A stretch of DNA of 64,000 bases from Nitrosomonas sp. (GCA_016703745.1 JADJBK010000006.1:1240001-1304000); one strand, 5' to 3'; counted from the first letter of the stretch, positions 1-11,250 are shown. Numbers and translations: made by a program. The notes: generated from the sequence alone by a model not told the origin.

Positions 1-1248
1 TATTTCACCGGCAAGGTACCGTTTCGCGAGGTTTACATCACCGGTCTGATCCGTGATGCTGAAGGACAGAAAATGAGCAAGTCGAAAGGCAATGTGCTCG
101 ATCCAATCGACCTGATCGATGGCATCACGCTTCCGGAACTGATCGCAAAACGGACTACCGGCCTGATGAACCCTAATCAGGCAAAGACGATCGAAAAAAC
201 CACGCGCCGACAGTTCCCAAACGGCATTCCATCGTTTGGAACCGACGCATTGCGCTTTACGTTTGCCAGCCTTGCTTCGCATGGCCGTGATATCAAATTT
301 GATCTGCAACGCTGTGAAGGTTATCGTAATTTCTGCAACAAGTTGTGGAACGCAACCCGCTTTGTGCTGATGAACTGCGAAGAGAAGGATACCGGGCTGG
401 ATAAGTCACTGCCAATCAGTTTTTCAGCAGCGGACAAATGGATCATCGGTCGTCTACAGCTGACAGAACAGTCTGTTGCAAAACACTTTACCGAATATCG
501 TTTCGATCTTGCCGCACGCGAAATATATGAACTGGTATGGGATGAATACTGTGACTGGTATGTCGAGTTTGCCAAAGTACAACTGAGTGGTCATGACCTG
601 GCGCGCCAGCGTGCGACCCGCCGCACACTGGTGCGCGTACTGGAGGCCATGCTGCGTCTTGCCCATCCAATCATTCCGTTCATTACCGAACAACTATGGC
701 AGGCGGTTACACCGCTTGCCGGCAGGCAGGGTGCCAGCATTATGTTGCAACCCTTTCCCGTGGCCGATCTGTCTCGTATCGACGGGCAGGCCCATACTCA
801 GATACTGCGACTCAAGGAAATCATCAATGCCTGCCGAACGCTGCGCAGCGAAATGAAACTGTCTCCAGCAGAACGTATCCCGCTATTGATCACGGGCGAG
901 CACCCTGAACAATTGGCCGATTTCCCCCCCTATCTATGCGCGCTGGCGAAACTCTCTACCGTCGAAATTCTACCGACAGGGCTGCCAGATACTGATGCGC
1001 CCATAGCCATCGCTGCAGAATGCCGCCTGATGCTCAAAATAGAGGTGGATGTGCCAGTAGAACGTAAACGACTGCAAAAGGAAAGACTTCGGCTGGAAGG
1101 AGAAATCAGCAAGGCCGAAACCAAGCTTGCCAATCCTGATTTCATCGAACGCGCACCAGCAAAGGTGGTCATGCAGGAAAAAGAACGAATGACGGCATTC
1201 AGCGCCACACTCGCAAAAATAAACGAACAAATTATTAAATTAGGTTAA
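1..1248 (+). CDS. valS: Valine--tRNA ligase, C-terminal part (truncated by window edge)
   Basis: The reading frame is open from base 1, so this is the 3' part of a longer gene, with about 415 residues visible. It charges tRNA-Val with valine in the cytoplasm. The class I signature KMSKS is encoded at bases 70-84, followed by SKGNVLDP. Next come the rest of the catalytic core ([10 protein letters not shown]), the helical anticodon-binding domain, and a C-terminal charged coiled coil ([16 protein letters not shown]) ending in [13 protein letters not shown]. That arm is typical of ValRS and separates it from IleRS and LeuRS. The gene lies 33 bp upstream of hemE on the same strand and may be co-transcribed with it. 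Nothing in the visible part looks damaged. Confidence 0.97.
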   Translation, partial: YFTGKVPFREVYITGLIRDAEGQKMSKSKGNVLDPIDLIDGITLPELIAKRTTGLMNPNQAKTIEKTTRRQFPNGIPSFGTDALRFTFASLASHGRDIKFDLQRCEGYRNFCNKLWNATRFVLMNCEEKDTGLDKSLPISFSAADKWIIGRLQLTEQSVAKHFTEYRFDLAAREIYELVWDEYCDWYVEFAKVQLSGHDLARQRATRRTLVRVLEAMLRLAHPIIPFITEQLWQAVTPLAGRQGASIMLQPFPVADLSRIDGQAHTQILRLKEIINACRTLRSEMKLSPAERIPLLITGEHPEQLADFPPYLCALAKLSTVEILPTGLPDTDAPIAIAAECRLMLKIEVDVPVERKRLQKERLRLEGEISKAETKLANPDFIERAPAKVVMQEKERMTAFSATLAKINEQIIKLG

Positions 1249-1281
1249 TCCACCCATTTTTAAAACTCTCTGGCCCTTACC

Positions 1282-2352
1282 ATGACAAAGCTTGATAACG
1301 ACACCTTCATCCGCGCGCTCCTGCGCCAGCCAACCGACTACACCCCTGTATGGATGATGCGCCAGGCAGGACGTTATCTGCCGGAATACAACCAGACACG
1401 CGCCCGTGCCGGTGATTTTCTCTCACTATGCAAAAATCCGGATTTTGCCACAGAAGTCACCCTGCAACCTTTGGCGCGATTCCCGCTGGATGCAGCCATC
1501 CTGTTCTCCGACATACTCACCATCCCGGATGCCATGGGATTGGGACTCTATTTTGCTGCAGGTGAAGGGCCAAAATTTGAACGTCCGTTACGCGAAGAAT
1601 GGGAAATACGGGATTTGACAGTACCCGACCCGAATACCCATCTACGCTACGTCATGGACGCAGTCACCCAAATTCGCAAGGCGCTCAATAATCAGGTCCC
1701 GTTGATTGGCTTTTCTGGCAGCCCGTTTACGCTCGCCTGTTATATGATCGAAGGCGAGGGCAGCAGCGATTTCCGCCAGATCAAAACCATGCTGTATGCG
1801 CGTCCCGACTTGCTACATCACATTCTCGACATCACTGCACAGGCAGTTACTGTTTACCTGAATGCCCAGATTGAAGCCGGTGCTCAGGCTGTCATGATTT
1901 TCGACAGCTGGGGCGGAGCACTTTCACATGCCGCCTATCAGGAATTCTCCTTGCACTACATGCAGCAGATTCTGTCCGGTCTGAAGCGTGAACATCACGG
2001 CGAGCGCATACCTAACATCATTTTTACCAAAGGTGGTGGATTGTGGCTGGAATCCATCGTTGCCAGTGGCTGTGACGCTGTTGGCCTGGACTGGACAATT
2101 GATATAGGTGAAGCACGGCGCCGGGCACAAGACAAAGTAGCCTTACAGGGTAATCTTGACCCGACCGTGCTGTTTGCACCACCTGAAATTATTGCGGCTG
2201 AAGTGGAAAAAATACTGGCAAGCTATGGCCACGGCCACGGCCACGTATTCAACCTTGGTCATGGCATTTCCCAATTCACCCCACCCGAGCACGCCGCCGC
2301 ACTGGTTGAGGCCGTCCATACCGCCAGCCCACGTTACCACATCAGCAAGTAA
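1282..2352 (+). CDS. hemE: Uroporphyrinogen decarboxylase
   Basis: This 356-residue cytoplasmic enzyme decarboxylates the four acetate side chains of uroporphyrinogen III to give coproporphyrinogen III in heme synthesis. The N-terminal signature [10 protein letters not shown] is at residues 27-36, and the substrate-binding Asp lies in LFSDIL near residue 78. [22 protein letters not shown] and the C-terminal FNLGHGI segment are all present. Length is normal for the family. The ATG start has only a weak ribosome site (CTCTGGCC upstream). Heme demand is high in ammonia oxidisers, which are rich in c-type cytochromes, so a housekeeping role fits. The gene converges on acnA with 72 bp between the stop codons. 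Confidence 0.97.
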   Translation: MTKLDNDTFIRALLRQPTDYTPVWMMRQAGRYLPEYNQTRARAGDFLSLCKNPDFATEVTLQPLARFPLDAAILFSDILTIPDAMGLGLYFAAGEGPKFERPLREEWEIRDLTVPDPNTHLRYVMDAVTQIRKALNNQVPLIGFSGSPFTLACYMIEGEGSSDFRQIKTMLYARPDLLHHILDITAQAVTVYLNAQIEAGAQAVMIFDSWGGALSHAAYQEFSLHYMQQILSGLKREHHGERIPNIIFTKGGGLWLESIVASGCDAVGLDWTIDIGEARRRAQDKVALQGNLDPTVLFAPPEIIAAEVEKILASYGHGHGHVFNLGHGISQFTPPEHAAALVEAVHTASPRYHISK

Positions 2353-2424
2353 CATTGATTATTCATTCTGTACGGTCCGGGAATGCCTATAGGCTGGCCA
2401 TTGATATTTTCGCCGGCATTCCAT

Positions 2425-5271
2425 TTATAGATTTCGCAACACATACCGCAGAATGCCGCCGTGGTGATAGTAATCGACTTCGATATCAGTATCGATACGA
2501 CAGCGTAATGAGACTTCCCGGTACGACCCGTCAGATTTGTAAATGACCAGCATGATGTTTTTTTGTGGCTGAAGATTGTCAAGGCCGAGCAGGTCAAACG
2601 ACTCTCTGCCAGTGAGGCCAAGTGTTTGTGCACTGTCCCCTTCCATAAACTGGAGCGGCAGTACGCCCATACCGACAAGGTTACTGCGGTGAATGCGCTC
2701 ATAACTCTGGGCAATGACGGCGCGCACTCCCAATAGCTGGGTGCCCTTGGCTGCCCAATCACGACTGGATCCGGTTCCATATTCCTTACCAGCAAAAACG
2801 AAGGTAGGAATATCGTGTGCAAGATACTGCATCGCGGCATCGAAGATGCTCATTTGCTTGCCATTATCTACGCCATCGCCCTGATAGATCGTCACGCCAC
2901 CCTCACTGCCTGGCACCATTAAGTTTCTGATACGCACATTGGCAAAGGTGCCGCGCATCATAATGTGATGATTACCCCGTCGCGCTCCATAACTATTGAA
3001 GTCTTCGCGTTTCACGCCATGTTCCAGCAGATAGTGTCCCGCTGGGGAATTCTCCTTGATCGCGCCAGCTGGACTGATATGGTCGGTAGTAACTGAATCA
3101 CCGAAGATGGCAAGCGCTCGCGCTCCCCGGATTGCATCAGGCTGTTTGGCTGGATCGATGGTCAGTAAGAGATTCTCAAGAAATGGCGGCTCGGCAATAT
3201 ATGTCGATTCCGGCCAGTCGTAAAGCTTACCGGATGCAGCAGTAATTTCGTTCCACAACGGCAGATCTCCAGTGAAATTGCTGTACAGACGGCGGAAAGT
3301 TTCGGCACGGGTGGCATATTGCATCATCCCTGCAATCTCTTCGCTGGTTGGCCAGATATCACGCAACCAGACGGGTTGGCCCTCTTTTCCGATTCCCAAT
3401 GATTCACGGGTCAGATCTTTCAAAACGGTGCCAGCAATCGCATATGCGACCACCAGCGGTGGAGAAGCGAGAAAATTAGCACGAATATTGGCGTGAATAC
3501 GCGCCTCGAAATTACGGTTCCCGGAAAGCACTGCAGTACAGATCAAGTCCTCTTTAACGACGGTTTCCTCGATGGTTTCCAGCAATGGCCCAGAGTTGCC
3601 AATACAGGTGGTGCAGCCATAACCGGCAAGGCTGAAGCCGAGCTGTTCCAGATAAGGCATCAGCCCGGCAGCGGTCAGATATTCGGTAACCACTCGCGAT
3701 CCTGGTGCGAGCGAAGTCTTGATATGCCGTCTGACAGAGAGGCCCTTCTCCACCGCTTTTTTCGCAAGTAAGCCAGCAGCAATCAGCACAGCAGGATTAG
3801 AAGTATTGGTGCAGGAAGTGATTGCTGCAATCAGAACGTCGCCGTGATGCAGTTCGATTTTGCCTTGTACACTGGCGTGATCGGCTTCATCCTGATTTCC
3901 GGTAGGATGTTCACCAACCATTTCGACCACATTGCGCGCGCTACCGCAGGGAAGATTGTATTCACTCTGATTGCCGTCCGGGGTAAGACAGAGCTCGTCC
4001 GCCAATGACTTACCGTTACGCGTCAAATAACTCTGTTGCAGTAATGCCTCCGTCTTGCCATAACCGTTTTCCGAGATCGGCTTGACGAAAAGCTCGCCAA
4101 ATACGGATTTGAGATCCTTGAGTGCAATACGATCCTGCGGGCGTTTCGGTCCAGCCAATGAAGGCACAATTGAGTTCAAATCGAGCGCCAGCTCCTGACT
4201 ATAATCAATTTGTCCTGCAACAGGCATGCCAAACAATTGCTGGGCCTTGAAATAGCGTTCAAATGCATCGATCTCTGCTTCGGTACGACCGGTTTGCCTA
4301 AAGTATCGCAACGTAATGTCATCTACCGGAAAAAACCCCATAGTGGCACCGTATTCAGGCGCCATATTTGCGATGGTAGCGCGATCTGGCAAACTGAGTG
4401 CAGCAGCGCCTTCACCAAAAAACTCGACAAACTTACCAACGACATCCGCCTGGCGCAACATTTGCGTAATGGTCAACACCAGATCCGTTGCGGTTACCCC
4501 TTCCTGCAGGCGACCGGTGAGATGCACACCCACCACATCCGGGGTCAAAAAATATACGGGTTGATTGAGCATACCCACCTCAGCCTCGATACCGCCTACA
4601 CCCCAGCCGACCACGCCAATACTGTTGATCATGGTGGTGTGGGAATCCGTACCAACCAGCGTATCCGGGTAAATCAGTCCATTTTTTTGATGGATGCCGC
4701 GTGCGAGGTATTCGAGATTGACCTGATGGACAATACCGATACCAGGTGGCACGACACGGAAGGTATCAAACGCCTGCATACCCCATTTGATGAACTGATA
4801 GCGTTCATGATTGCGCCTGAATTCAATCTCCATGTTTTGCCGCAAGGCATCTTTGTCGCCATAGTGGTCGACCTGTACGGAGTGGTCGACTACCAGATCA
4901 ACTGGTACCATCGGCTCGATGGCTTCCGGATTTTTGCCCAATCGTTTCGCCGCACTGCGCATCGCAGCAAGATCAACCAAAAGTGGTACGCCAGTAAAAT
5001 CCTGCAATACAATGCGCGCCACTACAAATGGGATTTCATACGTGCGTGGTGCGTGTGGCTGCCAGGCAGCGAGCTGTTCAACATGCGCCTGTTTTATTTT
5101 CTTATCATCATAATTACGCAGTACAGATTCCAGCACGATACGAATCGAGACCGGCAGACGCGAGATATTCCCAAGACCCGCTTTATCGAGCGCAGGCAAG
5201 GCGTAATACTGCAGCGTAGTATTGTCGGAGAGAGTAAGTTTTTTGAGCGAATCAAACAGATTGTGGGGCAT
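2425..5271 (-). CDS. acnA: Aconitate hydratase A
   Basis: This 948-residue cytoplasmic [4Fe-4S] enzyme interconverts citrate and isocitrate in the TCA cycle and belongs to the AcnA/IRP branch. The cluster-binding cysteines are in [11 protein letters not shown] (near residue 490) and [11 protein letters not shown] (near residue 555). The C-terminal swivel domain has [23 protein letters not shown] and [16 protein letters not shown]. The protein is somewhat longer than the roughly 890-residue enteric enzyme because of an extra segment between the domains around residues 435-475. The ATG start is preceded by AAGGAATAATC. It is transcribed away from the mutarotase gene, with a 142-bp shared upstream region. 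Confidence 0.97.
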   Translation of the reverse strand: MPHNLFDSLKKLTLSDNTTLQYYALPALDKAGLGNISRLPVSIRIVLESVLRNYDDKKIKQAHVEQLAAWQPHAPRTYEIPFVVARIVLQDFTGVPLLVDLAAMRSAAKRLGKNPEAIEPMVPVDLVVDHSVQVDHYGDKDALRQNMEIEFRRNHERYQFIKWGMQAFDTFRVVPPGIGIVHQVNLEYLARGIHQKNGLIYPDTLVGTDSHTTMINSIGVVGWGVGGIEAEVGMLNQPVYFLTPDVVGVHLTGRLQEGVTATDLVLTITQMLRQADVVGKFVEFFGEGAAALSLPDRATIANMAPEYGATMGFFPVDDITLRYFRQTGRTEAEIDAFERYFKAQQLFGMPVAGQIDYSQELALDLNSIVPSLAGPKRPQDRIALKDLKSVFGELFVKPISENGYGKTEALLQQSYLTRNGKSLADELCLTPDGNQSEYNLPCGSARNVVEMVGEHPTGNQDEADHASVQGKIELHHGDVLIAAITSCTNTSNPAVLIAAGLLAKKAVEKGLSVRRHIKTSLAPGSRVVTEYLTAAGLMPYLEQLGFSLAGYGCTTCIGNSGPLLETIEETVVKEDLICTAVLSGNRNFEARIHANIRANFLASPPLVVAYAIAGTVLKDLTRESLGIGKEGQPVWLRDIWPTSEEIAGMMQYATRAETFRRLYSNFTGDLPLWNEITAASGKLYDWPESTYIAEPPFLENLLLTIDPAKQPDAIRGARALAIFGDSVTTDHISPAGAIKENSPAGHYLLEHGVKREDFNSYGARRGNHHIMMRGTFANVRIRNLMVPGSEGGVTIYQGDGVDNGKQMSIFDAAMQYLAHDIPTFVFAGKEYGTGSSRDWAAKGTQLLGVRAVIAQSYERIHRSNLVGMGVLPLQFMEGDSAQTLGLTGRESFDLLGLDNLQPQKNIMLVIYKSDGSYREVSLRCRIDTDIEVDYYHHGGILRYVLRNL

Positions 5272-5413
5272 GATTATTCCTTGAACTGAAATTTTTTGTG
5301 TAGTACCTATTTATACCGTGCGAGATTGAGTTTATCATTGCGCGCTATTGCATCCAAATGCTTGCTGCAGGATAACCGGGTAACAATTTTTTTGTAATGC
5401 CTCTGAAAGGAAA

Positions 5414-6322
5414 ATGATGAACGTCGAACAGTTGAATAGCCAGTATGGAATGGCTGACCGGGTAATATTTGAAACTGGCGAAGGTGGATTACCTTTTATT
5501 CGCGTCAAAAATGACAACGCTACGGCGCTGATTTCAATTTATGGCGGACAGGTGCTGGCATTTCAGCCAAAATCTACAGGTAGTGACCTGCTTTTTCTGA
5601 GTAAATTAGCCTATTATCAATCAGGCAAGGCAATCAAGGGAGGAGTACCAATATGCTGGCCGTGGTTCGGGCCGGATCCTGAAGGGCTCAATCGTCCCGC
5701 ACACGGATTTGTACGTAACCGACTGTGGGAAGTCGTGGAAACAGCTGGGACAGCAGAGGGACATATTCGCGTGGTACTGGGGCTGTCTGACACACCAGAA
5801 ACCCAAGCCATCTGGCCTCGCTCATTTGTGCTGCGACTGGAAATCACGGTTGGTAAATCGCTCAATCTGGCTCTGGTAACGCGTAACACGGACTCACAGG
5901 CGTTTGCCATCACACAGGCTTTCCATACCTATTTTAACGCAGGCGATATTCGTCAGGTAAAGGTATCGGGGCTGGAAAATACGCAGTATATTGACAAGGT
6001 AAACGATAATCAGCAAATCAATCAGCTTGATGACGTTACTATCAACTCAGAAGTTGACCGAATCTACCTGAATGTCGACAATGAGCTTGTCGTTCAGGAT
6101 GCGGCATTGAAACGCCGGATTCATATCACATCCAAGGGTAACCGGACAGCTGTTGTTTGGAATCCGTGGGCAAAAATCTCGGCGGAAATGGCTGACTTAC
6201 AGGACGATGATTACCAGCGTTTTATCTGCGTTGAAACAACCAATGCCGCGACCGACTCTATTAACATTCAGCCAGGTAGCGAATTCCGCCTGGTAGCCCA
6301 TTACCAGATTGAGCAGGCTTAA
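5414..6322 (+). CDS. D-hexose-6-phosphate mutarotase (YeaD-like)
   Basis: A roughly 302-residue aldose-1-epimerase-fold protein expected to interconvert the anomers of glucose-6-phosphate or related hexose phosphates. Family landmarks are GGVPICWPWFG (phosphate/sugar site), RPAHGFVRN with the first active-site His, AFHTYFNAGDI with the second His, and VWNPW near the end with the acidic FICVETTNA segment. Two in-frame ATGs occur at 5414 and 5417. The AAAGGA ribosome site fits the second better, so the product may be one residue shorter. It is divergent from acnA and convergent with prsK (65 bp gap). I cannot tell the exact sugar specificity from sequence. Confidence 0.9.
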   Translation: MMNVEQLNSQYGMADRVIFETGEGGLPFIRVKNDNATALISIYGGQVLAFQPKSTGSDLLFLSKLAYYQSGKAIKGGVPICWPWFGPDPEGLNRPAHGFVRNRLWEVVETAGTAEGHIRVVLGLSDTPETQAIWPRSFVLRLEITVGKSLNLALVTRNTDSQAFAITQAFHTYFNAGDIRQVKVSGLENTQYIDKVNDNQQINQLDDVTINSEVDRIYLNVDNELVVQDAALKRRIHITSKGNRTAVVWNPWAKISAEMADLQDDDYQRFICVETTNAATDSINIQPGSEFRLVAHYQIEQA

Positions 6323-6386
6323 TTGAGTTTTCCGAAATTCGAAACAGAAAGGGTGAATAATCGCGTCGCTTCCCCGCATCAGGGCA

Positions 6387-8456
6387 CTACACATTGGCTC
6401 GCGGTAACTTAACTGTAAAAACCGTACCTTGCTTCACCTCACTGGAGACCAGTATTTTGCCTCCTAACTCGGTGATATATTCACGGCTTTCGAAAACGCC
6501 CACACCCATTCCGGCAGTCTTGGTCGATTCAAAGGGTTTGAACAGTTTCTCCCCGATGAACTGCTCGGACATGCCGTGCCCGGTATCCCTGATTTCAATC
6601 ACCACCCAGTCGCCCTCCTGGAGAAGGTTTAGCTGAACCTCGCCATCCCGTGAGGTAGCTTCGATGGCATTCTGCACCAGATGACTTAGCACACGCTCCA
6701 ACCGTGACTGATCAGCTTTAACCAGTAAATTCCTGCCCAGGATTTCCAGTGTGGGCGTCGGATCGTGGAATAGCTTGCTTTCAATAATTTGCTGCAATAT
6801 TTCCTCAACCAGCAACAATTTCACATTTTCTTCCTTGCCGGCATTACTGAGCTTCTCGAGTAAACGCTTCATCTTGTTTACCGACAATGACAACGTTTCC
6901 AGCATATCTTGCTGAAACTCCGGGTTATCCTTATGTTTCTCCGCATTTGTCACTAAAAGTGATAACTGTGCAATCAGATTCTTAATGTCATGTACGATAA
7001 AGGTTGACATGCGATTGAATGACTCAAATTGTCGAGCCATGGATAATGCCTGCACTGCCTCATACTGGGCGAGATAGCTAGCGGCCTGACTAGCCGCGAC
7101 TTTGAGAAGATCTCTCACCTCCCAGTTGAAGTTTATCTTGCTTCTTGGTTCGGTCAGCACGACAAAACCGATCAAATCCGTATGCAGCAATAAGGGAACA
7201 ACCCATCGCGCCCTGGGAATAACGGGGAGCCAGTCAGGCAATACCATCGCTGCATATTGTTGCGACTCGGAATCATGCTGATACAGATCGACCACCCAGG
7301 AATGCTGCTTCAGGAACAGACAAAAAGGAGCATCTGCATCAACTGCTTCATACTTGATATCGGGAATATTCCAGCGCGCAATGGGTTGATATAAACCTTG
7401 CCCAGACAGATACCATAGCCCACCAGCGGGGCTTTCGACAAGCTGCGCGAGCGACCTGATTATTCTTACTCTCAGCTCCGTCTCCTGTTCGGAGAGAGTA
7501 TGAGTAAAACGAAGCCACTCTTCACGATAATCATAGCTATAACTAAAAAAATGCTTACTGATAAATATTTTCAACCAGGCACGTGCGGCTCCGGAAAACA
7601 GGAGAATAACTAGTAGAACAGCTGCACCAAACAGGAAAATCAGTTGAAAAACCGTTCCCCAACTCCCGCCTGAGTACCGTATGTAATAGCCTGCGGCAGA
7701 CATGAGCAGCAGATAAATCGCAGCCCCAAACAGAGCCGAGGAATAAAATATAATTTTTCTGGAAACAGCAATGCCCACCGCCCATTTCGGATTACGTGCG
7801 GCGGAAACAGCAATTAACGGTACAACCAGAGTGTTAACCCAACCACGTGCCGCCCAAATATCTGTATTAATTTTTTTAAACAGTAATGCATCACTGTATA
7901 AATAAAAATCATAGACAAAAATTGTGCCGAGCCCCAGACAAATGAATTTGATCCCCCAGCGCTGTTCCTGTGGCGTATTGCGGTAATACTGTTCAACCAG
8001 AATCATGCCGATGATGGCCATCATCACGCCAACCAGAAAACTGGTGCCCGGAACGCCATTCTGGAAAGAATCATCAAGACTGGTCTGGCCAAAAAATATA
8101 ACGTATATCAGACTAGCGGTATAGAACAAACCTAGAGCAACCACGGCGGGTCTGATATGCGGCAAACTGCCTTCGGTTTCGCGTGCTTGAAAAGGATTTA
8201 AAACAACGAGCAGAAAAGCGGTCAGCGTACCGTATCGCAGAATCTCCAACACCCCAACCAGCAAAGGGCTATTGTCCTGCCAATAAGCCAGCCCCGCTAT
8301 GACTCCTGCCCAGATTGCAGCTGTCAAAGAGGCAATGGCGAGCAACAAGCCATATAGACGTCCTCTCCAACTGGTCAACAACAAAATGGATAAAAACAGA
8401 AAGGTGACCGCAGAAGATACGTAACCGATAAAACTCAACTCTGCCAGCATCACCAC
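6387..8456 (-). CDS. prsK: XrtA/PEP-CTERM system histidine kinase PrsK
   Basis: A 689-residue membrane-bound sensor kinase. Roughly the first 290 residues contain about eight to ten hydrophobic helices. A GAF-like sensory region follows (approximately residues 330-460), then an HisKA-like segment with STFIVHDIKNL, whose His is the expected phospho-acceptor, and an HATPase domain with VQNAIEAT (N box), DTGHGMS (G1) and GMGVGVF (G2). This architecture is that of PrsK, found with XrtA exosortase and exopolysaccharide loci, and its usual partner is the regulator PrsR. No prsR lies beside it here. It is 48 bp downstream of the sugar-transferase gene on the same strand, so the two are probably co-transcribed. 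The signal sensed is unknown. Confidence 0.88.
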   Translation of the reverse strand: MVMLAELSFIGYVSSAVTFLFLSILLLTSWRGRLYGLLLAIASLTAAIWAGVIAGLAYWQDNSPLLVGVLEILRYGTLTAFLLVVLNPFQARETEGSLPHIRPAVVALGLFYTASLIYVIFFGQTSLDDSFQNGVPGTSFLVGVMMAIIGMILVEQYYRNTPQEQRWGIKFICLGLGTIFVYDFYLYSDALLFKKINTDIWAARGWVNTLVVPLIAVSAARNPKWAVGIAVSRKIIFYSSALFGAAIYLLLMSAAGYYIRYSGGSWGTVFQLIFLFGAAVLLVILLFSGAARAWLKIFISKHFFSYSYDYREEWLRFTHTLSEQETELRVRIIRSLAQLVESPAGGLWYLSGQGLYQPIARWNIPDIKYEAVDADAPFCLFLKQHSWVVDLYQHDSESQQYAAMVLPDWLPVIPRARWVVPLLLHTDLIGFVVLTEPRSKINFNWEVRDLLKVAASQAASYLAQYEAVQALSMARQFESFNRMSTFIVHDIKNLIAQLSLLVTNAEKHKDNPEFQQDMLETLSLSVNKMKRLLEKLSNAGKEENVKLLLVEEILQQIIESKLFHDPTPTLEILGRNLLVKADQSRLERVLSHLVQNAIEATSRDGEVQLNLLQEGDWVVIEIRDTGHGMSEQFIGEKLFKPFESTKTAGMGVGVFESREYITELGGKILVSSEVKQGTVFTVKLPRANV

Positions 8457-8504
8457 CGGCTTACCTGAATCTGCAAATAAACCAGCAACCCTGATCCAGC
8501 TGTT

Positions 8505-9902
8505 TCACCGGCTGCCCTTACTTAAAACCACGACACCGACGGTGTCAATCAAAATAATCAGATCAAGAAACAGGCTGTGATTTTTAACATAATACAAATC
8601 GTACTGCAGCTTCTCGATAGCATCTTCCACTGAAGCACCATAGGGATAGCGAACCTGAGCCCAGCCGGTAATGCCCGGTTTGATGCTATGCCGCATGTTG
8701 TAGTAAGGAACTTGAGCTGTGAGTAAGTCAACAAAATACGGACGTTCTGGCCGGGGACCAACAAAGCTCATTTCCCCTTTGAGTACGTTGAAAATTTGTG
8801 GCAGCTCATCAATTCTCAGTTTGCGAATCAATCCACCCACCCTGGTGACACGTGGATCGTCGGTTGTCGCCCAACGCGGTTTTCCTTCTTTCTCAGCATT
8901 ATTGAACATGCTGCGAAATTTTATGACACTATAAGTTTCACCACCTTTCCCGACACGTTCCTGGCAGTAAAATACTGGAAAACCATCTTCAATCAAAATC
9001 AATAGTGCAGTCAGCAGCATGACTGGGAGGGTCACTATCAGTAGTAGCAGACTTACCGTCAGATCAAATGTTCGTTTGACGATGGTTCGAAACGTACCCT
9101 GATTAAAACCACTACCAAAAACCAGCCAGCTTGGATAAAGAGAATCCATACGCAAGTGATTACATTCCCGCTCAAAGAAACCAGTAATATCCGTCACCTT
9201 GATACCACAGATTTTGCATTCCAACAGCTCCTGAATAGGAAAAGTACCTCCTCGCCGCTCCTGAGTCGCCACAATGATCTCACGTACCATGTACCGATCA
9301 GCCAACGATAATAACGTCGAAGTTTTAGGAATAATTGTCGCAGCTGGAACACTGCGTTCTTCATCAGTGAACGGGACAAAGCCCACGATCTTGATATTTT
9401 GTAACGCGGTATTTTCCTCCACCAGATCAAACAACTCTTTTGCGGAGCCCCCCACCCCCAGCACCAGCGCTTTAGAGCGCAAATGATCCAGACCAGACCA
9501 CCGGAAAACGAGTATTCGCTCCAGCAGGATCAATAACAATACCAGCAACATGACTATCGCCAGCAAGCCACGCCCCAGATAAATATCTGGAAACAGATAG
9601 AATATAAATGTCATAACGGCAAAACCCATTGCCAATGATGGCAGTAGCTTGAGCAAGATACTTTCAGCATCCTGCTTGGCGTTCGGCTGATACATTCCTA
9701 GCGCCGCCATGCAGGCCATGACCACCACCATAAACAATACCGCACCAGGCAATTGGTTCAACACCAGCTCCGAAGCCGATCCTTCCCATTGCATAAAACG
9801 AATACCAGCACCAGCAAAAAAAGCCAACAACAGCAGAGCCGCCTCGATACCGGCAAGCAATAACGATATTCTGGAAATATAATGATTGGAAATTCGGATC
9901 AA
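8505..9902 (-). CDS. XrtA/PEP-CTERM system polyprenyl glycosylphosphotransferase (EpsB-type)
   Basis: An inner-membrane initiating sugar-phosphate transferase of the bacterial sugar transferase (WcaJ/PssY) class, about 465 residues. It has five predicted membrane helices, a Rossmann-like CoA-binding-type domain (KALVLGVGGSAKELFDL), and a C-terminal catalytic domain with KRTFDLTVS, the PVFYCQERVGKGG segment, KFRSM, RKLRIDELPQ and FVGPRPERP. It should load the first sugar onto undecaprenyl phosphate for exopolysaccharide synthesis. The frame is open to a TTG at 9926, but relatives begin close to IRISNHY. I therefore favour the TTG at 9902, preceded by GATGGGG; no ATG is available in the region. 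Its neighbours PrsK and the S1 protease fit an exosortase-linked polysaccharide locus. Confidence 0.87.
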   Translation of the reverse strand: MIRISNHYISRISLLLAGIEAALLLLAFFAGAGIRFMQWEGSASELVLNQLPGAVLFMVVVMACMAALGMYQPNAKQDAESILLKLLPSLAMGFAVMTFIFYLFPDIYLGRGLLAIVMLLVLLLILLERILVFRWSGLDHLRSKALVLGVGGSAKELFDLVEENTALQNIKIVGFVPFTDEERSVPAATIIPKTSTLLSLADRYMVREIIVATQERRGGTFPIQELLECKICGIKVTDITGFFERECNHLRMDSLYPSWLVFGSGFNQGTFRTIVKRTFDLTVSLLLLIVTLPVMLLTALLILIEDGFPVFYCQERVGKGGETYSVIKFRSMFNNAEKEGKPRWATTDDPRVTRVGGLIRKLRIDELPQIFNVLKGEMSFVGPRPERPYFVDLLTAQVPYYNMRHSIKPGITGWAQVRYPYGASVEDAIEKLQYDLYYVKNHSLFLDLIILIDTVGVVVLSKGSR

Positions 9903-10002
9903 AACACATACCCCATCAAGGAACAACTAAACAACCAGATAAAGATGTCCTAGCGACAAATACTGGCAAAAGTTCAATATAGCAGGTATTTTGACACAAC
10001 AA

Positions 10003-10821
10003 TTAATTGCGTTTATGTCTCTGGAGTAGGTCCTTGATGTGGATGCCCGGTATGGCATAGCTGATTCCACTGGGATTACTCAATACGGACTCTTTTTTAT
10101 CCTTTACAAAAACCATATTGATCACGCCGTACACTACGCCCGTTTCCTGGTCATATAAAGGACTCCCACTGTTGCCGGGATAGGCGGTGCCATCAAGCTG
10201 AAAGACCTTGTAGGCGGATCGCTGTAATTGGCGGATTTTATTTGCATCCAGCTGCTTGGCGTTAAATGCGGGCAGAATGATGGGCGTGATTGAGGCAACA
10301 CTGGCTCGATGCGTCACCGGGTAGAAGCCCAGAACCATTCCAATTGGAAACCCAGTAAATGCCAGCATCTGACCTTCACGGATCACACTCGAATCTCCAA
10401 GCTTCACCGTCGGCAGAGACGTTCCTTCAATCTGCAACAAAGCAATATCGTATTCCTTTTCCAGCGCAACTACTTTTGCAGTTCTCAATTCAGGCCTGTC
10501 GCCGCTACCCGTCATGATAACCAGTGATTCTTTCTGTATATCAGATGACAATTCAGGCACCACGTGTGCATTCGTGATTATGTGCAGACCATCATCCACC
10601 ACAAAACCTGTCCCCAGAAAATTCAAGGGTGGGGAACGTGTTTTCTGATAGGTGCCAATGCCGACTATCGCCGGCTTGATTCGCTCTATTGTATCGGCAA
10701 GGTCAGCACGTGCTGGCGCAACGACAAACAGCATCATCCACGCAACCCAAACACCATACAAAGCAAACGAACCTAAACTCAGACCAAGCCATCGTCGATC
10801 AAACATCATGGTTTTAAACAT
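10003..10821 (-). CDS. Trypsin-like (S1) serine protease, exported
   Basis: A 272-residue protease with an N-terminal hydrophobic segment (about residues 13-38) ending in ARA, consistent with a signal peptide or signal anchor. The catalytic triad is visible: His in ITNAHVV, Asp in EYDIALLQ, and Ser in YPGNSGSPLYD. There is no PDZ domain, so it is not a DegP/DegQ protein. It probably acts in the periplasm. It lies on the same strand as, and about 100 bp upstream of, the sugar-transferase gene, so it may be the first gene of the exopolysaccharide operon. Such proteases occur near PEP-CTERM systems, but the substrate is unknown. The start could be 10821 or the ATG pair at 10809/10806, since a ribosome site (AGCAGGA) overlaps the first ATG. 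Confidence 0.8.
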   Translation of the reverse strand: MFKTMMFDRRWLGLSLGSFALYGVWVAWMMLFVVAPARADLADTIERIKPAIVGIGTYQKTRSPPLNFLGTGFVVDDGLHIITNAHVVPELSSDIQKESLVIMTGSGDRPELRTAKVVALEKEYDIALLQIEGTSLPTVKLGDSSVIREGQMLAFTGFPIGMVLGFYPVTHRASVASITPIILPAFNAKQLDANKIRQLQRSAYKVFQLDGTAYPGNSGSPLYDQETGVVYGVINMVFVKDKKESVLSNPSGISYAIPGIHIKDLLQRHKRN

Positions 10822-10910
10822 CCTGCTTGTCTATTAGCTAAAAAACCGTTACAGGTTGGTAGGGACAAAACTGATCTAATAGGTCAATAATTTTCTGAGG
10901 AGTTTTTCCA

Positions 10911-10936
10911 CCATATTTTTTATATAAAAAATATGG
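10911..10936. repeat. Perfect 26-bp AT-rich palindrome at the tRNA 3' end
   Basis: The bases form a perfect inverted repeat, CCATATTTTT-TATATA-AAAAATATGG. Its right arm includes the three bases encoding the CCA tail of the tRNA-Val on the minus strand. In minus-strand RNA it would fold into a hairpin directly abutting the acceptor stem, so it may serve as the tRNA terminator or a 3'-processing signal. The U-run is inside the stem rather than after it, so it is not a classic terminator. Confidence 0.6.
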
Positions 10937-11008
10937 TAGGCGGTATTGGAATCGAACCAATGACTTCCACCGTGTGAAGGTGACACTCTACCGCTGAGTT
11001 AACCGCCT
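10934..11008 (-). tRNA. tRNA-Val (anticodon CAC)
   Basis: Read on the minus strand, this is a complete 75-nt cloverleaf. The acceptor stem is AGGCGGT/ACCGCCT, and the D arm has ACTC-AGCGGTA-GAGT. The anticodon stem TCACC/GGTGG encloses loop TTCACAC with anticodon CAC, and the T arm is ATTGG-TTCGATT-CCAAT. Discriminator A is followed by an encoded CCA. It decodes GUG valine codons. It stands alone upstream of the cytochrome c-552 gene on the opposite strand. The 3' end overlaps a perfect palindrome. Confidence 0.95.
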
Positions 11009-11250
11009 TTGTTGCCTTTAAACGACAAGATTAGACCATAGCCTGTTTACTCAGGTCAACGACTATTCTACTCAATATTTAGATATGCGCTTGTGATCAG
11101 ATGGTTATTATTTTCTGACCTTCTAAATATCCTCACAAAAGCTGCATTTTAATTCTAAGCACGCCCTGGCTGATTGCAAGTAACACTGCAAAGCCACGAA
11201 CTTAGGAGTAAAATCAAGGCCCCTTAATCTTTAACACAAGGAAAATATTT

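Noticed and set aside
4210..5289. 359-residue plus-strand ORF opposite acnA
   Set aside because: It lies wholly antisense to the aconitase gene, has no family features, and no ribosome site. It arises from the codon structure of acnA.
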